Assembly (NCBI GenBank): GCA_030062745.1 | Contig: CP099841.1 | Location: 6,693,001 to 6,757,000 of the forward strand | DNA length: 64,000 nt | Source: Capitulum mitella | Taxonomy: Eukaryota > Arthropoda > Thecostraca > Pollicipedomorpha > Pollicipedidae | Direction: 5' to 3' | Shown here: positions 46,881 through 59,200 of the stretch, in pieces | Position numbering within the stretch: position 1 is the stretch's first letter | Layout: every line of letters starts with the position of its first letter | Made by a program: the position numbers and the translations under genes | The notes under the pieces: generated by a model | Seen by the model: only the letters and a program-made list of their open reading frames with translations | What the model was told of the DNA's origin: nothing | Database searches by the model: none

Positions 46881-49195
46881 CGGCTCCCTGCAGGCTGTTT
46901 CAGTTCCTTCCGGGCAGGGTTCGTTCCGTTCCGGACAGTGCAAGCCCAGTTCGACCCGGCGGCCCCAGGTGTTGTTAGGCAGACGTCTGCGCACGTGCCG
47001 GAGCCGTGTCCAGCGCGCACCGCTCCCGCCTCGGACCGCCGGTGATGTCCAAGTGACGATCGGACACCAAACGGGGGACACATGTGGGTCAGAACGACGA
47101 CTTTCTCCCGGTTCAAACAGCCGGTTCTCTGATTTCACTCTCGACTGCAGTACGGCACGCTGGCCGACGCAGCCGAGCGGCCGGGGGCACGCGTACTGGA
47201 AACCAGCGATATTTCTCAACTTGCGGCCTATCTCACCTTTGTCCAGTAAGTACCTTAGTTAGCGCGAAAAATGATCGAAGAAATTTGGGGTTCGGTGATG
47301 AAGATGACAAGTCCTTTGAATGCCATGGTTTTTATGTTTCAAAAAATGTTTTGGTCCGAAATAAGTCGGATTGCTTCCCAGCAAATCCTCAACATTAAAC
47401 TGCAGGTTTTCAAATTAAGATGAACAGGAGGGTCAGGATGCAAAAAAACAGACATGAGATTAAAAAAAAATAATTTGCATCAAGGTGACCACATTAAAAC
47501 TGTCCCCAAATTCTTAGAGTTTCTCTTGGTACCGACAAGAATTAACTTTAGATGTTAAATTACGTTCACACTACAGGGCAAACGAACTACTGCTCAAGTC
47601 CATCAAAATAAAATTGCCGCCGGGTTCCCAAACACTTGTATCCAAACTTCTTTTGCTCACTTGCTGATACTTGCTGGCAAAAGCTTCTGACAAACTCGGC
47701 TGCACGATATCTCACCGACAGAACGCTCCAGTTTCGTACAAGTAGTTAAAACCTTCCTGGTGTCCGTTCAGAGGTCGCGGGAGCAATGTTTCCGCTGATT
47801 GATGATGCTGATTCGCAACATCAACCCAAACACTGCTCCCAATACACAGTCCTGGAAACAGTTGCCTCGAGAAAACCTTTACGAAATCAATAGTTCGGGC
47901 CAACGTTTGTTTCCGTGGCCTTGACTTTCTTCCCCGTCTCCGTCATGATCGATTTTTTAGTTCATCTTTGAGCCGGGTCGGAACATAGGCGGTACTAGTG
48001 GTTCGAGAAGGTCTACTTAGTACGGATCCACAGGCGACAGGCTGAAATGAATGGAACGCGGTCGACGCTACCGAGTTGCTGATGACGGTGGGAGGATTGA
48101 TCGTATGGTTACCGGAATATATGAGGCGTTTTCCTGGTGGTCCTGAAATGGAAGCAAACAAGGAACAGAATGAGTGGCCCAAAAGCCCTTTTCACGCTAT
48201 TTCTGCTGACTGCATTGCCGTAGAGTTGAAGTCTTAAGGCCATCTGCAATATCTGTGACCTTGATTTACGCCAGGCTGAATTTTTAGATCATCTTTTTCT
48301 TGCTTTCATTTTTGCCTAAAGGACACGTCGCTCGAACAACAAGCACGGTCCAGAACGGTTCCCTGCCCTAGAACAACCTGTTTAACATCCTTTCTTCCAT
48401 CGCGGCCGTGCTCTTATCGTGGGGTCGGCTGAGCGGCGCTGATTCTGCTCCGCCCCTCCTGTAGTGGGTCCGGCTGAGCGGCGCTGACTGTCCCGCACGA
48501 GAGCCGGTGTCTCCGCCAGGCGGGCGCGGCCCGGCCGCCGCCGCAGGCGTCGGCTGCGGGCCGGCACCTTTGTCTGACCGGCGGCAGCGGCCGGCAGCTC
48601 CGGCGGGCGGGCTTTCACCCGGCGCCCTCTGCGCGGCCGGACGAGAGGAGGCTGTCGGCCGGCGCCGTCCCGCCGCAGACCGCTGGCGACCCTCTGAGTT
48701 CCGGCCCGCCGCGTGCACCAGCTGCAGACGGTCCCGGGCTGGCGCCGTCCTGCCGCAGACAGCTGGCGACCCTCTGAGTTCCGGCCCGCCGCGGGCACCA
48801 GCTGCAGACGGCGGCTGCTCACGCGGGGCGACGCCCCGGGCTAGCCTGTCTGCGAGTCGACACACACCTGTCGTGAGCGCCCGCGGTGTAAGTTGGTCCG
48901 TATCGGGGGGAGGGCTCGCAGAGGGGGAAGCAGACCCCAAAGGGACGGAACCGCTGTCCAGGTGAAGACCAGATCAGGGCTGGCCAAAATGCGAGACAGG
49001 GTCAGACGGAGCCAGAACAACGTTAGAATGTGCTGATTGTCGAGAGGCGAGAGACAGTATTTCTTGATCAACAAACGGGCAAAACCCTTTCAACAATCAG
49101 TTTCTCTACAACAAATGTGAGATCTGCAAAGGGTCCGATCGAGTCCAGACATCTCGATGGCAGGCAGGTCGATGAACGCTCGCGGAAAGGAGACA
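46881..49195. other. Intergenic, no gene recognised; GC-rich patch
   Basis: A GC-rich block at about 48400-48900 contains a diverged direct repeat of about 91 bp (GCCGTCCTGCCGCAGAC / GCCGTCCCGCCGCAGAC, near 48663 and 48743). No gene or RNA was recognised. Confidence 0.5.
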
Positions 49196-49422
49196 GCGCA
49201 CCGGAGCTGGACAGAAACAGCGCACCGGAGCTGGACAGAAACAGCTCACCGGAGTCGGACAGAAACAGCGCACCGGAGCTGGACAGAAACAGCGCACCGG
49301 AGCTGGACAGAAACAGCGCACCGGAGCTGGACAGAAACAGCGCACCGGAGCTGGACAGAAACAGCGCACCGGAGCTGGACAGAAACAGCGCACCGGAGCT
49401 GGACAGAAACAGCGCACGGAGG
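49190..49422. repeat. 24-bp minisatellite, about 9 copies
   Basis: The unit is ACAGAAACAGCGCACC followed by GGAGCTGG. One copy near 49240 has three substitutions and the others are nearly identical, so expansion is recent. It reads as the octapeptide DRNSAPEL in one frame and is open in others on both strands. No flanking domain or splice site supports a protein. Confidence 0.92.
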
Positions 49423-52400
49423 AAATTATAGCGCGCTGTAACGGATCTGATACGACGGTAAACCTATACTAGATGAGACCACCAGGAGCGGGACGTTCCG
49501 GTTTCACTCTCCCGGCAAGCCCCGGAACAAACGGACGAGTGGCGGACAGAAGACGTACCGAACTCCGCGCCAGTCAAGTATTCATGAGCTCGTCACAGAC
49601 GAGTGCCTTGTTTTACCACTTTCCATTTCCCTGGCGTTTTCCGAACTGTGCCCTCGCGTTGTGCGCTGCATCGGCGCAGTGCCCGAAAGTCGAAAGTGGT
49701 CGCGCGTGTTCTGGCCGCGGGAGAGGCGGGGCGGAACCACTTGTCCCCGGCCCGGAGCAGCCCACTGGCGCTGTTCCGGAAGGCCGGGCTTTCCCGGCGG
49801 CCAGCGCAGCCCCCGGAGCGTCTGACCGGTGTACACCGCCGCCTGGCGGGCCTCTGCGCCCTCTGGACGTCCGGCAGGTCAAGGCTGACCACGACATCGA
49901 CGAGGATCGAAACGGCCCACCGAAATAGGCCACTTCCTCGCGGCGCGTCACGAAACGCCCGTTGCATTCACCGGGCTTCGTGTCCGGCGCTCTCGTGCGG
50001 CCGCGCCATACCCCGGCTCCTCTTCACGCCACGGCGGCACGCGAGCCGTCGACGCTGGCGGCGAGGCCGGCGCGCCGGTCCGCTGCGTCGGGGGGCCGGC
50101 GCCGACGCGTCGCCGCCGTACGGTGCCGACCGGCCGGAGTCCGGTTTCGCAACTTTCCGGTCTCGCGGTCGGCAGCCGAGCGGCTCTCTCGTGCGTCCGA
50201 CTCCGCTGGATCGGCCGCCAAACGGGACCTGGATCCATGTGAGGGGAACGGGACATCACAGACAGTACCTGATTTCGGGATCGAACTTTGAAGAAGGCTT
50301 TTCAGCGCCGTTTTTACTCGTGTATTTGAAAGCAACAGAATTTGCCAACAATTTTCTTATTACACTTATGCTGAGAGACAGAAATGCTCGCGGAAACTTA
50401 GCAGTCGTTTCACGGCAGTAAGCGAGTTTGAAGAGTGAAAGGAACAGGTTCTTCGAACTGAGATCAAATCGCACCCTGGAGTTCCCTCGTGCGTCAGTTT
50501 CTTCGAACTGGGCCCCCTAACAGACCCTTCTCCTGGATTCGTGGCCGTTCGGCGGATCTCCGAAGACGTGCTTGCGAAGACGGCTCGCCGCTACCCCGAC
50601 CGTCCGACTGCAAAACAGGCGAAATCGCCGGCCGGCGACCTGAATGTGCTGCCGCCACTGCTCGGACCGGCGCGGTATGAACCGGCACAGCCGGGCGGAG
50701 GTTGCAAAACAGCGCCGACGTGCTCGTCTCCCCGCGGGCCAGAGCAATGGAGCGGCCGCCGGCAGTTTCCCAACCGGAAGACCATTCCGGACCTCAGCTG
50801 GAGGGGAGGAAAAGGCAGGCTTCCACTGCAGGTTCCGCAATCGGGCATCGGCAATGACAGGTGCGCAGGAGGGCGGCTGCCCCCGTCCGGTTTTTCAGTT
50901 TCACCGCAAACCTTCCGCTACTTTCAGAATCACAATGCAAATATGATCACGCGGTTTGGTATCGAGGATGTTTGACATGTCGCCGTGTAAAAAGCATGTC
51001 TATTTTGCAAGCTCACCTTAACAAAGAAAAAAGAAACAGCGTATAACGATGGATGTAGGCATCGGAAAAAGTCAATTGTACCAAGGCCCTAGATATAAAT
51101 TGTACCCTTACGAATTTAAAAAGGCCACCAGGAACTCGCAAATGCCGAAAAATTGTACAGCAACGGGGCGACAGGAGACTGTGAGCTGACAGTCAGGGTG
51201 TGGAAACAAGGCACTGCGGACAGAGGATTCAAGATACAGAAAAGCTTCCGCTTATGCAAGTCTTCTTCTTTCAAGAACGAAAAGTTACGTCGCATCGCAT
51301 TCAGGGTATGAAATAAAGGCATTTAAGCATTCGAACATTGCCATTCCTATTCTCGCTTCGCAGTGGCAACATACTCTCGTTACGAGATGCAGCCGTACCC
51401 TTTAATTTTTCTAATCGGGCACTCACGGGTTTGTAAAAAAAAAGAAATAAAAAGGAGAAAATATCTGCACTTGGAGAGCGAAGTTATACGATTTAGCTGT
51501 ACATTAACTGTTATCAATCCCGTGCTTCAACACGATTATTGCAACTGTGCAGCACGATTTAGATTACATGCTCTGTTCCAAAACCTTACAGGATGTTTGT
51601 GACTTTATGGTGACATACTTCCTACTCTTGGGTTCCCATGGGCTTAAATGTAATGTAACCAATAAACCAATGACAAGGACAGCATTTCGAAACTCCTCGT
51701 ACTATCTTCATATCTGGTTGCAAAACAACCATACTTTGGTCCCCCTTTCAATGTTTTTCTTCAGACGCACACGCAACAAACGGGGAGGTCTCACCGCCCA
51801 CAATTCGAACGGCGAGCGGCGACACGCCGTGTCGTAATATGGACAATGCACATCCCCAAGGCATGGAACCTCACATCTGACGGTGAGGTTCCACGACGAT
51901 GCTCGGAAAGCACTGGACCGAATACAGGTGCCTCGTTCCGTTATACAAGATCGGGAACGTGTTAGATAATTTTGTTAGGCCAGTAGGCCTGTAGTTCTCT
52001 GTATTCTTCCATTTGTTCCTTTTCACTTTCGGTCGAAATCTCGCAGCGTACCACCACTGCCGCAACACCTGATGCTTCAAGCTGTTAAGGCTTCGTCAAA
52101 GAAGAATCCACGAGGACCTTAGAAACCGACACTATTACTCTGTTCCCATTACACGGGCCATTCCGTTGCTTCCACAGACACACTGTGTTCCATACCATAG
52201 GACCTCCCAGAGCGTCGAAAAATCCCAACGTTTCTGCCAGAACACAACAGCAGGCGTGAGACGTCGGATCGCCGCCGTTTACGGCTAGCACACCTTCCGT
52301 GTCAACGAAAGGTGTGCTTGTTTGTACGTTCCTTTGTTAATCGGAGAAGATCGGGCCAACAAAAACCCTGACCCAGAAGGGTAGCTATGCATAGGTGCAC

Positions 52401-53715
52401 GCCGGGGCGCTCTGGTCGCCACCAAACACGCAGCGGGCGCGTCCGAGACACCCCGACGAACGACGAGTCGGCACGGCCGGCGCACATCGGGACCGGGCGT
52501 CACCGCAGCGGTCAAACCGACCCGCCATACACACTGGACCGGAGACTGGAAGGCCCGACAAACGGCCAAAACTACGGGCCGCGACCGGGGCGGGCGGCGG
52601 CCTCGTCCTGCATTTTCCACTGTGGCCGACCGACCTTGAACGGCGGCCGCTCTGTAAACAGTGTTGGGAGGGCGTCTGCGGCGGGGCGTCCACCCTCCGG
52701 CGCGTCCTTCGGCACGCGTAGCCACTCCCCTGTTTGGACGGGCCTGGAATGCGAGCTCCACGGCGCGCGTGTGCCGGCCGCCATGTGTAACGACGACCAT
52801 TATAATAAAAAAGCCATTTGGCGTCGCGCGGGGCACGCCGACTGTAAACAAGCGGCAACGGTGGCGGCCCCCCGCGACCCGGCTCCGTCCTGCGGCCGCC
52901 GCCGGGCCGCCCCTCCACCAAGGGGGGGGGGGCAACGGCCGAGTGAGGTGATACTTTCCCTGCGTACAGAGTCGGCTGGTCCCACGGCACACACACCGCC
53001 GTCTCGCGAATCTGGAGTCCAGCAGTGACAAGAACAACGGCGCCCGGGCAACAGCTCCGCCACAGCGAGGCCGCTGCTGTCACAGCACCACGAGAGTTTT
53101 GGTTTAATTCGAGAAATTCAACGATTCGTTCCGAAAAGAAGCGACTCGAGAGACTCCGCGCGAGAGTGCTGTTAGCTCAGACGAAAGGCGATCGCAAACT
53201 TCAAAAATGATTGCTTTGATTTCGGCGGAGAATAGAAAACCTGGAAAACTCTCGCCATTGCAAGAAGATTGGTGCACTCCCTCTCCCTTCCCCTCAGTTT
53301 TTCGCAAGACGACTGACGACTGCTCCGATCTCTCGGAAGGTAGCTGAGTTTCGAGCCATTTTACACAAACTCTTAAATTTTGAGATCACAGGCACATATC
53401 TTTTCTTGGGGTTTTAATGTCATCTTTCTTGGCGGCAGGTCGTAGAGAAATCATGATACGCGAAGCTCGTCATCACATAGCAAACGTTACTTTTAGCGCT
53501 TAGTCTTACTTAATGAGTGTCAATCATCGTGTTTGTGGGCGCTGCTTACTTATTTGGGCCACAGTTATCTCAGGCCAAAATCATGAATTAAGTTAAGCAA
53601 CTTCCCCTTTTAATGGCATTGGACCTCGGGTCTCTTGCGACGTCACTGTGGGATTTAAAAGGGTCTGTTTATCACCGCGAAGTCTAAATATAGGTCCTAT
53701 TTAGTCTATTTATTT
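49423..53715. other. Intergenic, no gene recognised; GC-rich patches
   Basis: GC-rich blocks at about 49470-50230, 50500-50890 and 52380-53100 carry long overlapping open frames on both strands without domains. A short hairpin (GCACACCTT / AAGGTGTGC-like) lies at 52288-52317 and a poly-G run at about 52921-52931. Confidence 0.5.
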
Positions 53716-53732
53716 ATTTTATGTATGTTATC

Positions 53733-53733
<1 letters not shown>

Positions 53734-53773
<40 letters not shown>
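53734..53773. repeat. (TA)n microsatellite
   Basis: An uninterrupted TA run of about 38 bp. Confidence 0.95.
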
Positions 53774-53775
<2 letters not shown>

Positions 53776-53869
53776 CCCATTATAGGTCCTGTTAAGAGTT
53801 ATAGGTCCGTTTTTAGTCATTACTCTATCACATCAGGTTTGGAAACGGCCGGGGGTCGTACCATCAGCG

Positions 53870-54092
53870 AATACTGCTAGGGCTGAAGTGGATAAATACT
53901 ACGAAGGTAATCCGACAGAAGCCACGCGTCGGAGCGAAGAAAAAACCACACGAAAAACCAACCTTCCGGACTTAAAATGTAATACTAGCTAGGGCTGAAC
54001 TGGATAAGTACTAAGAAGGTAATCCGACAGAAGCCACGCGTCGGAGCGAGGAAAAAACACATGGAAAACCAACCTTCCGGACTCAAAATGTA
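53870..54092. repeat. About 112-bp tandem duplication
   Basis: GGTAATCCGACAGAAGCCAC, GCGTCGGAGCGA and AACCAACCTTCCGGACT occur twice in the same order, about 112 bp apart, with few differences. No coding frame crosses both units. Confidence 0.9.
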
Positions 54093-54983
54093 CCAAATTT
54101 CATCAGGAATCGTTTCCACAAAATGACCAAAATCCTAGTATGGACTTGGGTAGGTTTTTACAAAAGTGCAATATTCATGGCACTGGAAAACAAATCGTTG
54201 GGAGGAATCCATTTCACTACAATGCCTGCTCCTGCAACTGGCGGCACATTGCTCAATTTTTACGTCTGAATTTCTGCATACTGCGGCGGCAATCCGTCAT
54301 GCAACTTGTTGCTCAAAAAGAAGAAACGTGTAACCTCAAGGACCAGACAATTCCATAGATTTTGTGCGCCCGGCACACCACACCATTATCGTCGGTATAG
54401 GTAGTACAGAGAACACCCTAAACGAATTCCACATGAAAATATGGGAACCAAAAAACAGAGTCATGACGTGGAATAATGCCGCCGTTTTAACGTTTTTTTT
54501 TTGTCATTTGTCCGGTGAGCAAGCCAAGGCAATTATACTTCCGGCAAGGCCTAGCACGCCTGAGAATCTGGATAACCTAGCGGAGCTACGCATCAGCAGA
54601 CCCTGCAGCGTGACGCCATGCCGTTAACTGCTTTTCGACAAGATATCGAGAATGCCGCCAGGCGGGCGGTTCCATTGTTGCCGGTGAAAACTGATCACCG
54701 CTCGCCGCGCCACGGTGTCTCTTGTCCGATGAGTCATTGTTCAGGACGCCGAAGGGGGTGGCGCGCCGAGCGGCGACGTCACTTTCCCCGTCGCGAACCG
54801 GCTGTCCCGCCGGCGGGCCAGGCAGGAAGCCAGCCGGTGGCGTCGAGGCGGCCGCCCGTTGACGACCCGCTGCCCTGGCGGAGGCACGACCTATCCACAG
54901 TGGGACATTAACGGCCAAATCCCCCGACGGTGGTCCGCTACGGCGGACACGGTTGGTTCACGGTCACGTTCGCCAAATGACCC
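54093..54983. other. Intergenic, no gene recognised
   Basis: AT-rich to about 54580, then a GC-rich block. Nothing recognisable. Confidence 0.5.
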
Positions 54984-55130
54984 ACCGATTGACACATGGG
55001 GGACGACGTACATGACCGGACGATTGACACAGAGGGATTGACATCATCATCGCATCAGCCGCCGACTGACACAGAGGGGACCACATCACCGGCCGCATGA
55101 CACAGAGGGCATGACAAGCCGGCCGGCTAT
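54984..55130. repeat. Degenerate 30-36-bp tandem repeat
   Basis: Four units contain TTGACACATGGGG or CTGACACAGAGGGG-like sequence followed by GACATCA or CACATCACCGG. Confidence 0.75.
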
Positions 55131-55189
55131 GAAAACGTCACCAGCTGGCTCACAATCCACACAAAACCATGTGGTGCTGGTGACCAGAA

Positions 55190-55350
55190 GACTCTTGTCT
55201 CGCCGTGGCATAGATACAGCCTCCGTCTGGTCGTGAGACGGGACCGCCTCGTCTCGCTGTGGGCCAGGATCTCCTCCTGTCTCACAATGAGACAAGATCG
55301 CGTCCTGTCTCGCAGTGAGCTCGCCTCCTGCCTCGCTGTGGGGAAGGACC
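55190..55350. repeat. Degenerate about 30-bp tandem repeat
   Basis: Units built on TCTCGCTGTGGGCCAGGATC and CGCCTCCTGTCTC recur about five times with substitutions. They give spurious open frames on both strands. Confidence 0.75.
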
Positions 55351-56045
55351 GCCTCCTGCCTCGATCGCCGCACCATTCCTCAGACATACGGGCGTTCCCG
55401 CCGGGTCGCTCCGAGACACGTGACGGGATGCCGCGCTCCTGACGCCGTCCGGCCAACACACAGGTCTCGACGCATTTTGTATTTCTGCACTCGAGTCAGT
55501 AAGCGACCGACTGCATTTAGTGATGGAACTCCGTTAAAGTACCTGAAACCCATAACTAGAGTGCGGCTACGGTCGTTGGCTAATATTGGGGAGCCGCAGA
55601 TCACAAACGGGCGCCGCTCTGCGCGGTCGGCAACGCGCCAGCAGCGTCCTGCGCGCGGCGTAACACCTTCAACCGCCGGCGACCGACTGACGAAGCCACG
55701 AGCAACGCGGCCTACCATTGCGGTCGTTGTCCCAGCAGACGGACGGGCGAGACGGCGCTCCGGCGGCCGCACGTCCGTCCGATTCGGTAAAACTACGCGC
55801 CGGCAATCAACTGCCGCCTGTCACCGGGATGCGCCGGGAAGAAAACCTCGAACGACCGGAGCCGCGGCCGCACCTGAGCTCGCTCCTGACACGCGGTCTG
55901 CCCCGGCCGGGACCGGCGAACCCGCGCCGTCCGATCGCGGCCACCCTCCCGCTGAGCTGAGCGTCGGCCGGCGGCGCCGCGGGCGCCCCGGCGGCGGGCC
56001 GGCGCGGCCCGGTTATCACTCGGTGGCGGCCGGCCGCCGGCGCGC
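55351..56045. other. 3' flank of clpX
   Basis: GC-rich sequence downstream of the clpX stop codon on the minus strand. I found no AATAAA on that strand close to the stop, so the end of the transcript is unknown. Confidence 0.45.
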
Positions 56046-56210
56046 CTACTTGACCTCGGCGCGCGCCTGCGCCACCTCCTCGTCGTCGTCGGGCGGCGCG
56101 GCGCGCTCGAGCACGGGCTCGCCGGCGCCGCGCACCATCTCCTCGGTGATGTGCACCGAGACGATGTCCGAGCCGGGGATCTCGAACATGGCGTCCAGCA
56201 GCAGCTTCTC
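56046..56210 (-). CDS. CLPX: clpX last exon and stop
   Basis: Acceptor GCCGCAG. Encodes [19 protein letters not shown], then an acidic tail ([16 protein letters not shown]) before TAG at 56048-56046. Confidence 0.96.
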   Translation of the reverse strand, partial: EKLLLDAMFEIPGSDIVSVHITEEMVRGAGEPVLERAAPPDDDEEVAQARAEVK

Positions 56211-59200
56211 CTGCGGCGTGCGGAGGTCGGCCGTCAGGCGCGGACGGGCGGGGCGGCGGGCGGAACGGCCCACGCTGGACACGGCATAACGCCGCCCGGC
56301 AACGTGCAGAGAAAGCACGCACTAAACGGCACACTAACGGTCTTGTACGGGATTACTGGGCTTTCCTCGTAATATCACGAGTTCGCATAACCAATGAAAA
56401 GAGAACAAAGACTACACCAGCCCTCAAGGTCAGAATTTCAGTTCTGCAACTTGAAGCTGATGAGAACAAAAGGAAAATGGCAATAGACACCAAGTATCAT
56501 GTATCTTTGTCCCATAGGCCAATATTAAGCGCAAAATTTACGTGTTTTTTTTTGTACAGAAACAACCCAAAGTGAGGTCTCACAAGCATCACACTGTTAT
56601 TCCAGAATCTGCAGCAGACTTGTTATCTCGATGTGCGATAACCATGGAAATTATTTGTAAACAATTCCATGCTGGGGGAGCCAGATGAGTGTCCGAGGCA
56701 GGATTCTTTCTGCTTATCCAAACACAAAACAGTTCGTTCTACCTAATCCAAAAAACGGGAACAAAATGTCTTAAGGTCTGAAAACTTCAAAATGTAGCCA
56801 AGATTCTGATCCTGCCGGTCCTCATTGCGATGCGGTTACGTAATCACAGCCAGGTCGCCAATATCGGCAATTCGGCGCCGTTCACAGCGCGGGCTGCGAT
56901 GAAGTCACGGACACCGCCGTCGGTCGGTCCCGGCCGCTGTGCGCCGGACGGCGCTACCCACCACAATGGCTCGGAGGCCGCGCGCGCCCGTGCGCCGCTC
57001 CATCGCCTGTGACGCAATCGACTTCAACGCCCCCGGGCTGAACGTCAGGTCCACCTGGCCACGAGATGGAGGGCGTCACGTGGCGGAGCGGCTGACGACG
57101 CGGCGTCGCGCGACGGCGAGACGAGGAAACAGGCGTCACACGACCGGGCGGCAACACGAACGTACGCCACGTACAGGGAGGGAAACGAGCACCGGAGCGC
57201 CACATTCCGCATTGGCTAGCGACAAGGTTTCACAAAACGGCACGACGAAACACGTAGCGTCGCGGGCGTGTGCCACACACAGAAGCCGAGGGTCTAAAGG
57301 TGAACACTAGCTCCGACTGACGAAGACGCACAAAACATAGAACGAAGAAAACATAACATGGATCAGCTTCGATGGTACCCGGAGATAAAAAAAACCACAG
57401 ATGTCGGCTACATTGTCCGATGTAACCTTCGGTGACATCCACTCGTCATACGTGGGCTTCAAATGACAACGCATGCAATGTTGGCGTCAGATTCACTGCC
57501 ACCTCAAGTCAAACGTTCCTTCATTCCACGGCACAACGACGGGTACAGGACAAAAAACGATCAGTAACATCGGCGGAACACCGCACCATGACCGCCAGAC
57601 GTCCTGACACTCGGCACGGCTCGCGACAGAGCGCGGCGCTGCTGGCGACGACCGACCAGCGGTGCCGCGGCCAGTCCCCGCCGCGCCGCCCGCCTACCTT
57701 GTCCATGCCGAACAGCATCTGGTACTGCGGTATGAGCGCGTTCTGCGGCTCGGTCAGGATTCGCACCAGCATGTCGGTGGAGAGCGAGTGGAACGGCACG
57801 ATCACCGGGAACCGGCCGCAGAACTCCTGGGGGGGCCGGACACGGCGGCGTCAGGCGGGCGGCGACCAGCGCGTCTTCCGTGTGTCTCAGAACCATGCGT
57901 CGCAGTACACCCAGCACAGCAAGAATGACGATACACAAAACAAAAATGTGCAGACTTGACATTCGGAGTGTGAACGGTGTGAGGCAAAGGCAACGTCGAT
58001 TCCGCCCCATCGATCTTCACGAATAAAAAGGGGCAGAAAAGCAGGATTTCAGGTTTAACGCAAGCAAAGCCAATCCCAGTAAATCAATGCGTCATTACAC
58101 CAAAGCCTCCTGCTGTAATATTCAAAGGCAGAATGGTGCTACTGACACGGCATTAACTCTGACAGAATCGAAGCGGGGCCGTTCCAACCATCGCGCGCCG
58201 CCTACCGGGATCATGCCGAACTCGATGAGATCTCTGGCCTCGACGGCGGTGAGCAGGGCGTCGCGCTCGACGTTGTCCTCCTCGACGGCCGACGGCTCCG
58301 ACTGGTTGGCCTGGTCGGCCTGGGAGGCCGCCCGCCGCCCGGGCGACACGGTGGCCGGCACGCCAAAGCCCAGGTACTGCGGACGGACGGGCGGCTGCGT
58401 CAGTGACGGCCGGCACCAACAGTCCGGGGCTCAGCCGAGGTGAATAAGCAGCAGTCCCAACAGCTGCTCTGATTCCATGGCAGAGGAGATGTTTGTGTGA
58501 TTTGCTCGACCAGCTTCGTCATACTTATTTACAATGACTCAAACCTTCGTAAAATTCGGCTTGAAAGCATATGGTCTTTCGACTCAAGCACATTACTTAC
58601 TTCTTTCAACCGTTAACACGATTCAAAAACCCAACCACGAAGTCATGAGCCACAAACCCTGGTTACCACACGCACTGCAAACATATCAAAGGGCGTGAGC
58701 GCCTTATATCGCGCCCGGTAACGTCCCATAACAAGACTGACACCCTCAGATATCCGACCCCGTCCGGAGACGTACCTTTTCGTTTTTCCTCCTGCTGATG
58801 ACCCGGTCCAGACCGTTGAAGGCGCCCGAGGCCACGAACAGGATGTTGGTGGTGTCCACCTGGATGGACTCCCCGCGCAGCTTGCGCGGCGAATTCTTCT
58901 CTGGCACGTTCACGACTGTTCCCTCCAACATCTGCAGCCAGGCCCACGGACCGGGGTCAAGGTCGGAGTGACCCAGGCGGCACGTCAGGCTGCCAACCCA
59001 CAACACAATACTCCGAGACGACTAGCCACAAATCTTGACATTGAGATCTTGACGCTCGCACGGCTAATGGCACTTATTACAAAAAACGACAAAATTTGCA
59101 GCGCGAAATCTTCCTCTGCAAGGATACAGCACCAGAATGATAAAACGCGTGGCAAATGATCTGACCTATCTGACCTCCAGTGGTCGCAAGAACTGAACCT

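Noticed and set aside
46574-47116. 180-codon minus-strand frame with a TEPTLSG heptad
   Set aside because: The heptad is a 21-bp DNA repeat and flanking residues match nothing known.
52285-53083. Overlapping frames of 213-250 codons on both strands
   Set aside because: Same GC-rich artefact; no frame has a domain or coherent splice sites.
55315-56289. 324-codon plus-strand frame
   Set aside because: It runs antisense over the last clpX exon and a GC-rich flank, with no domain.
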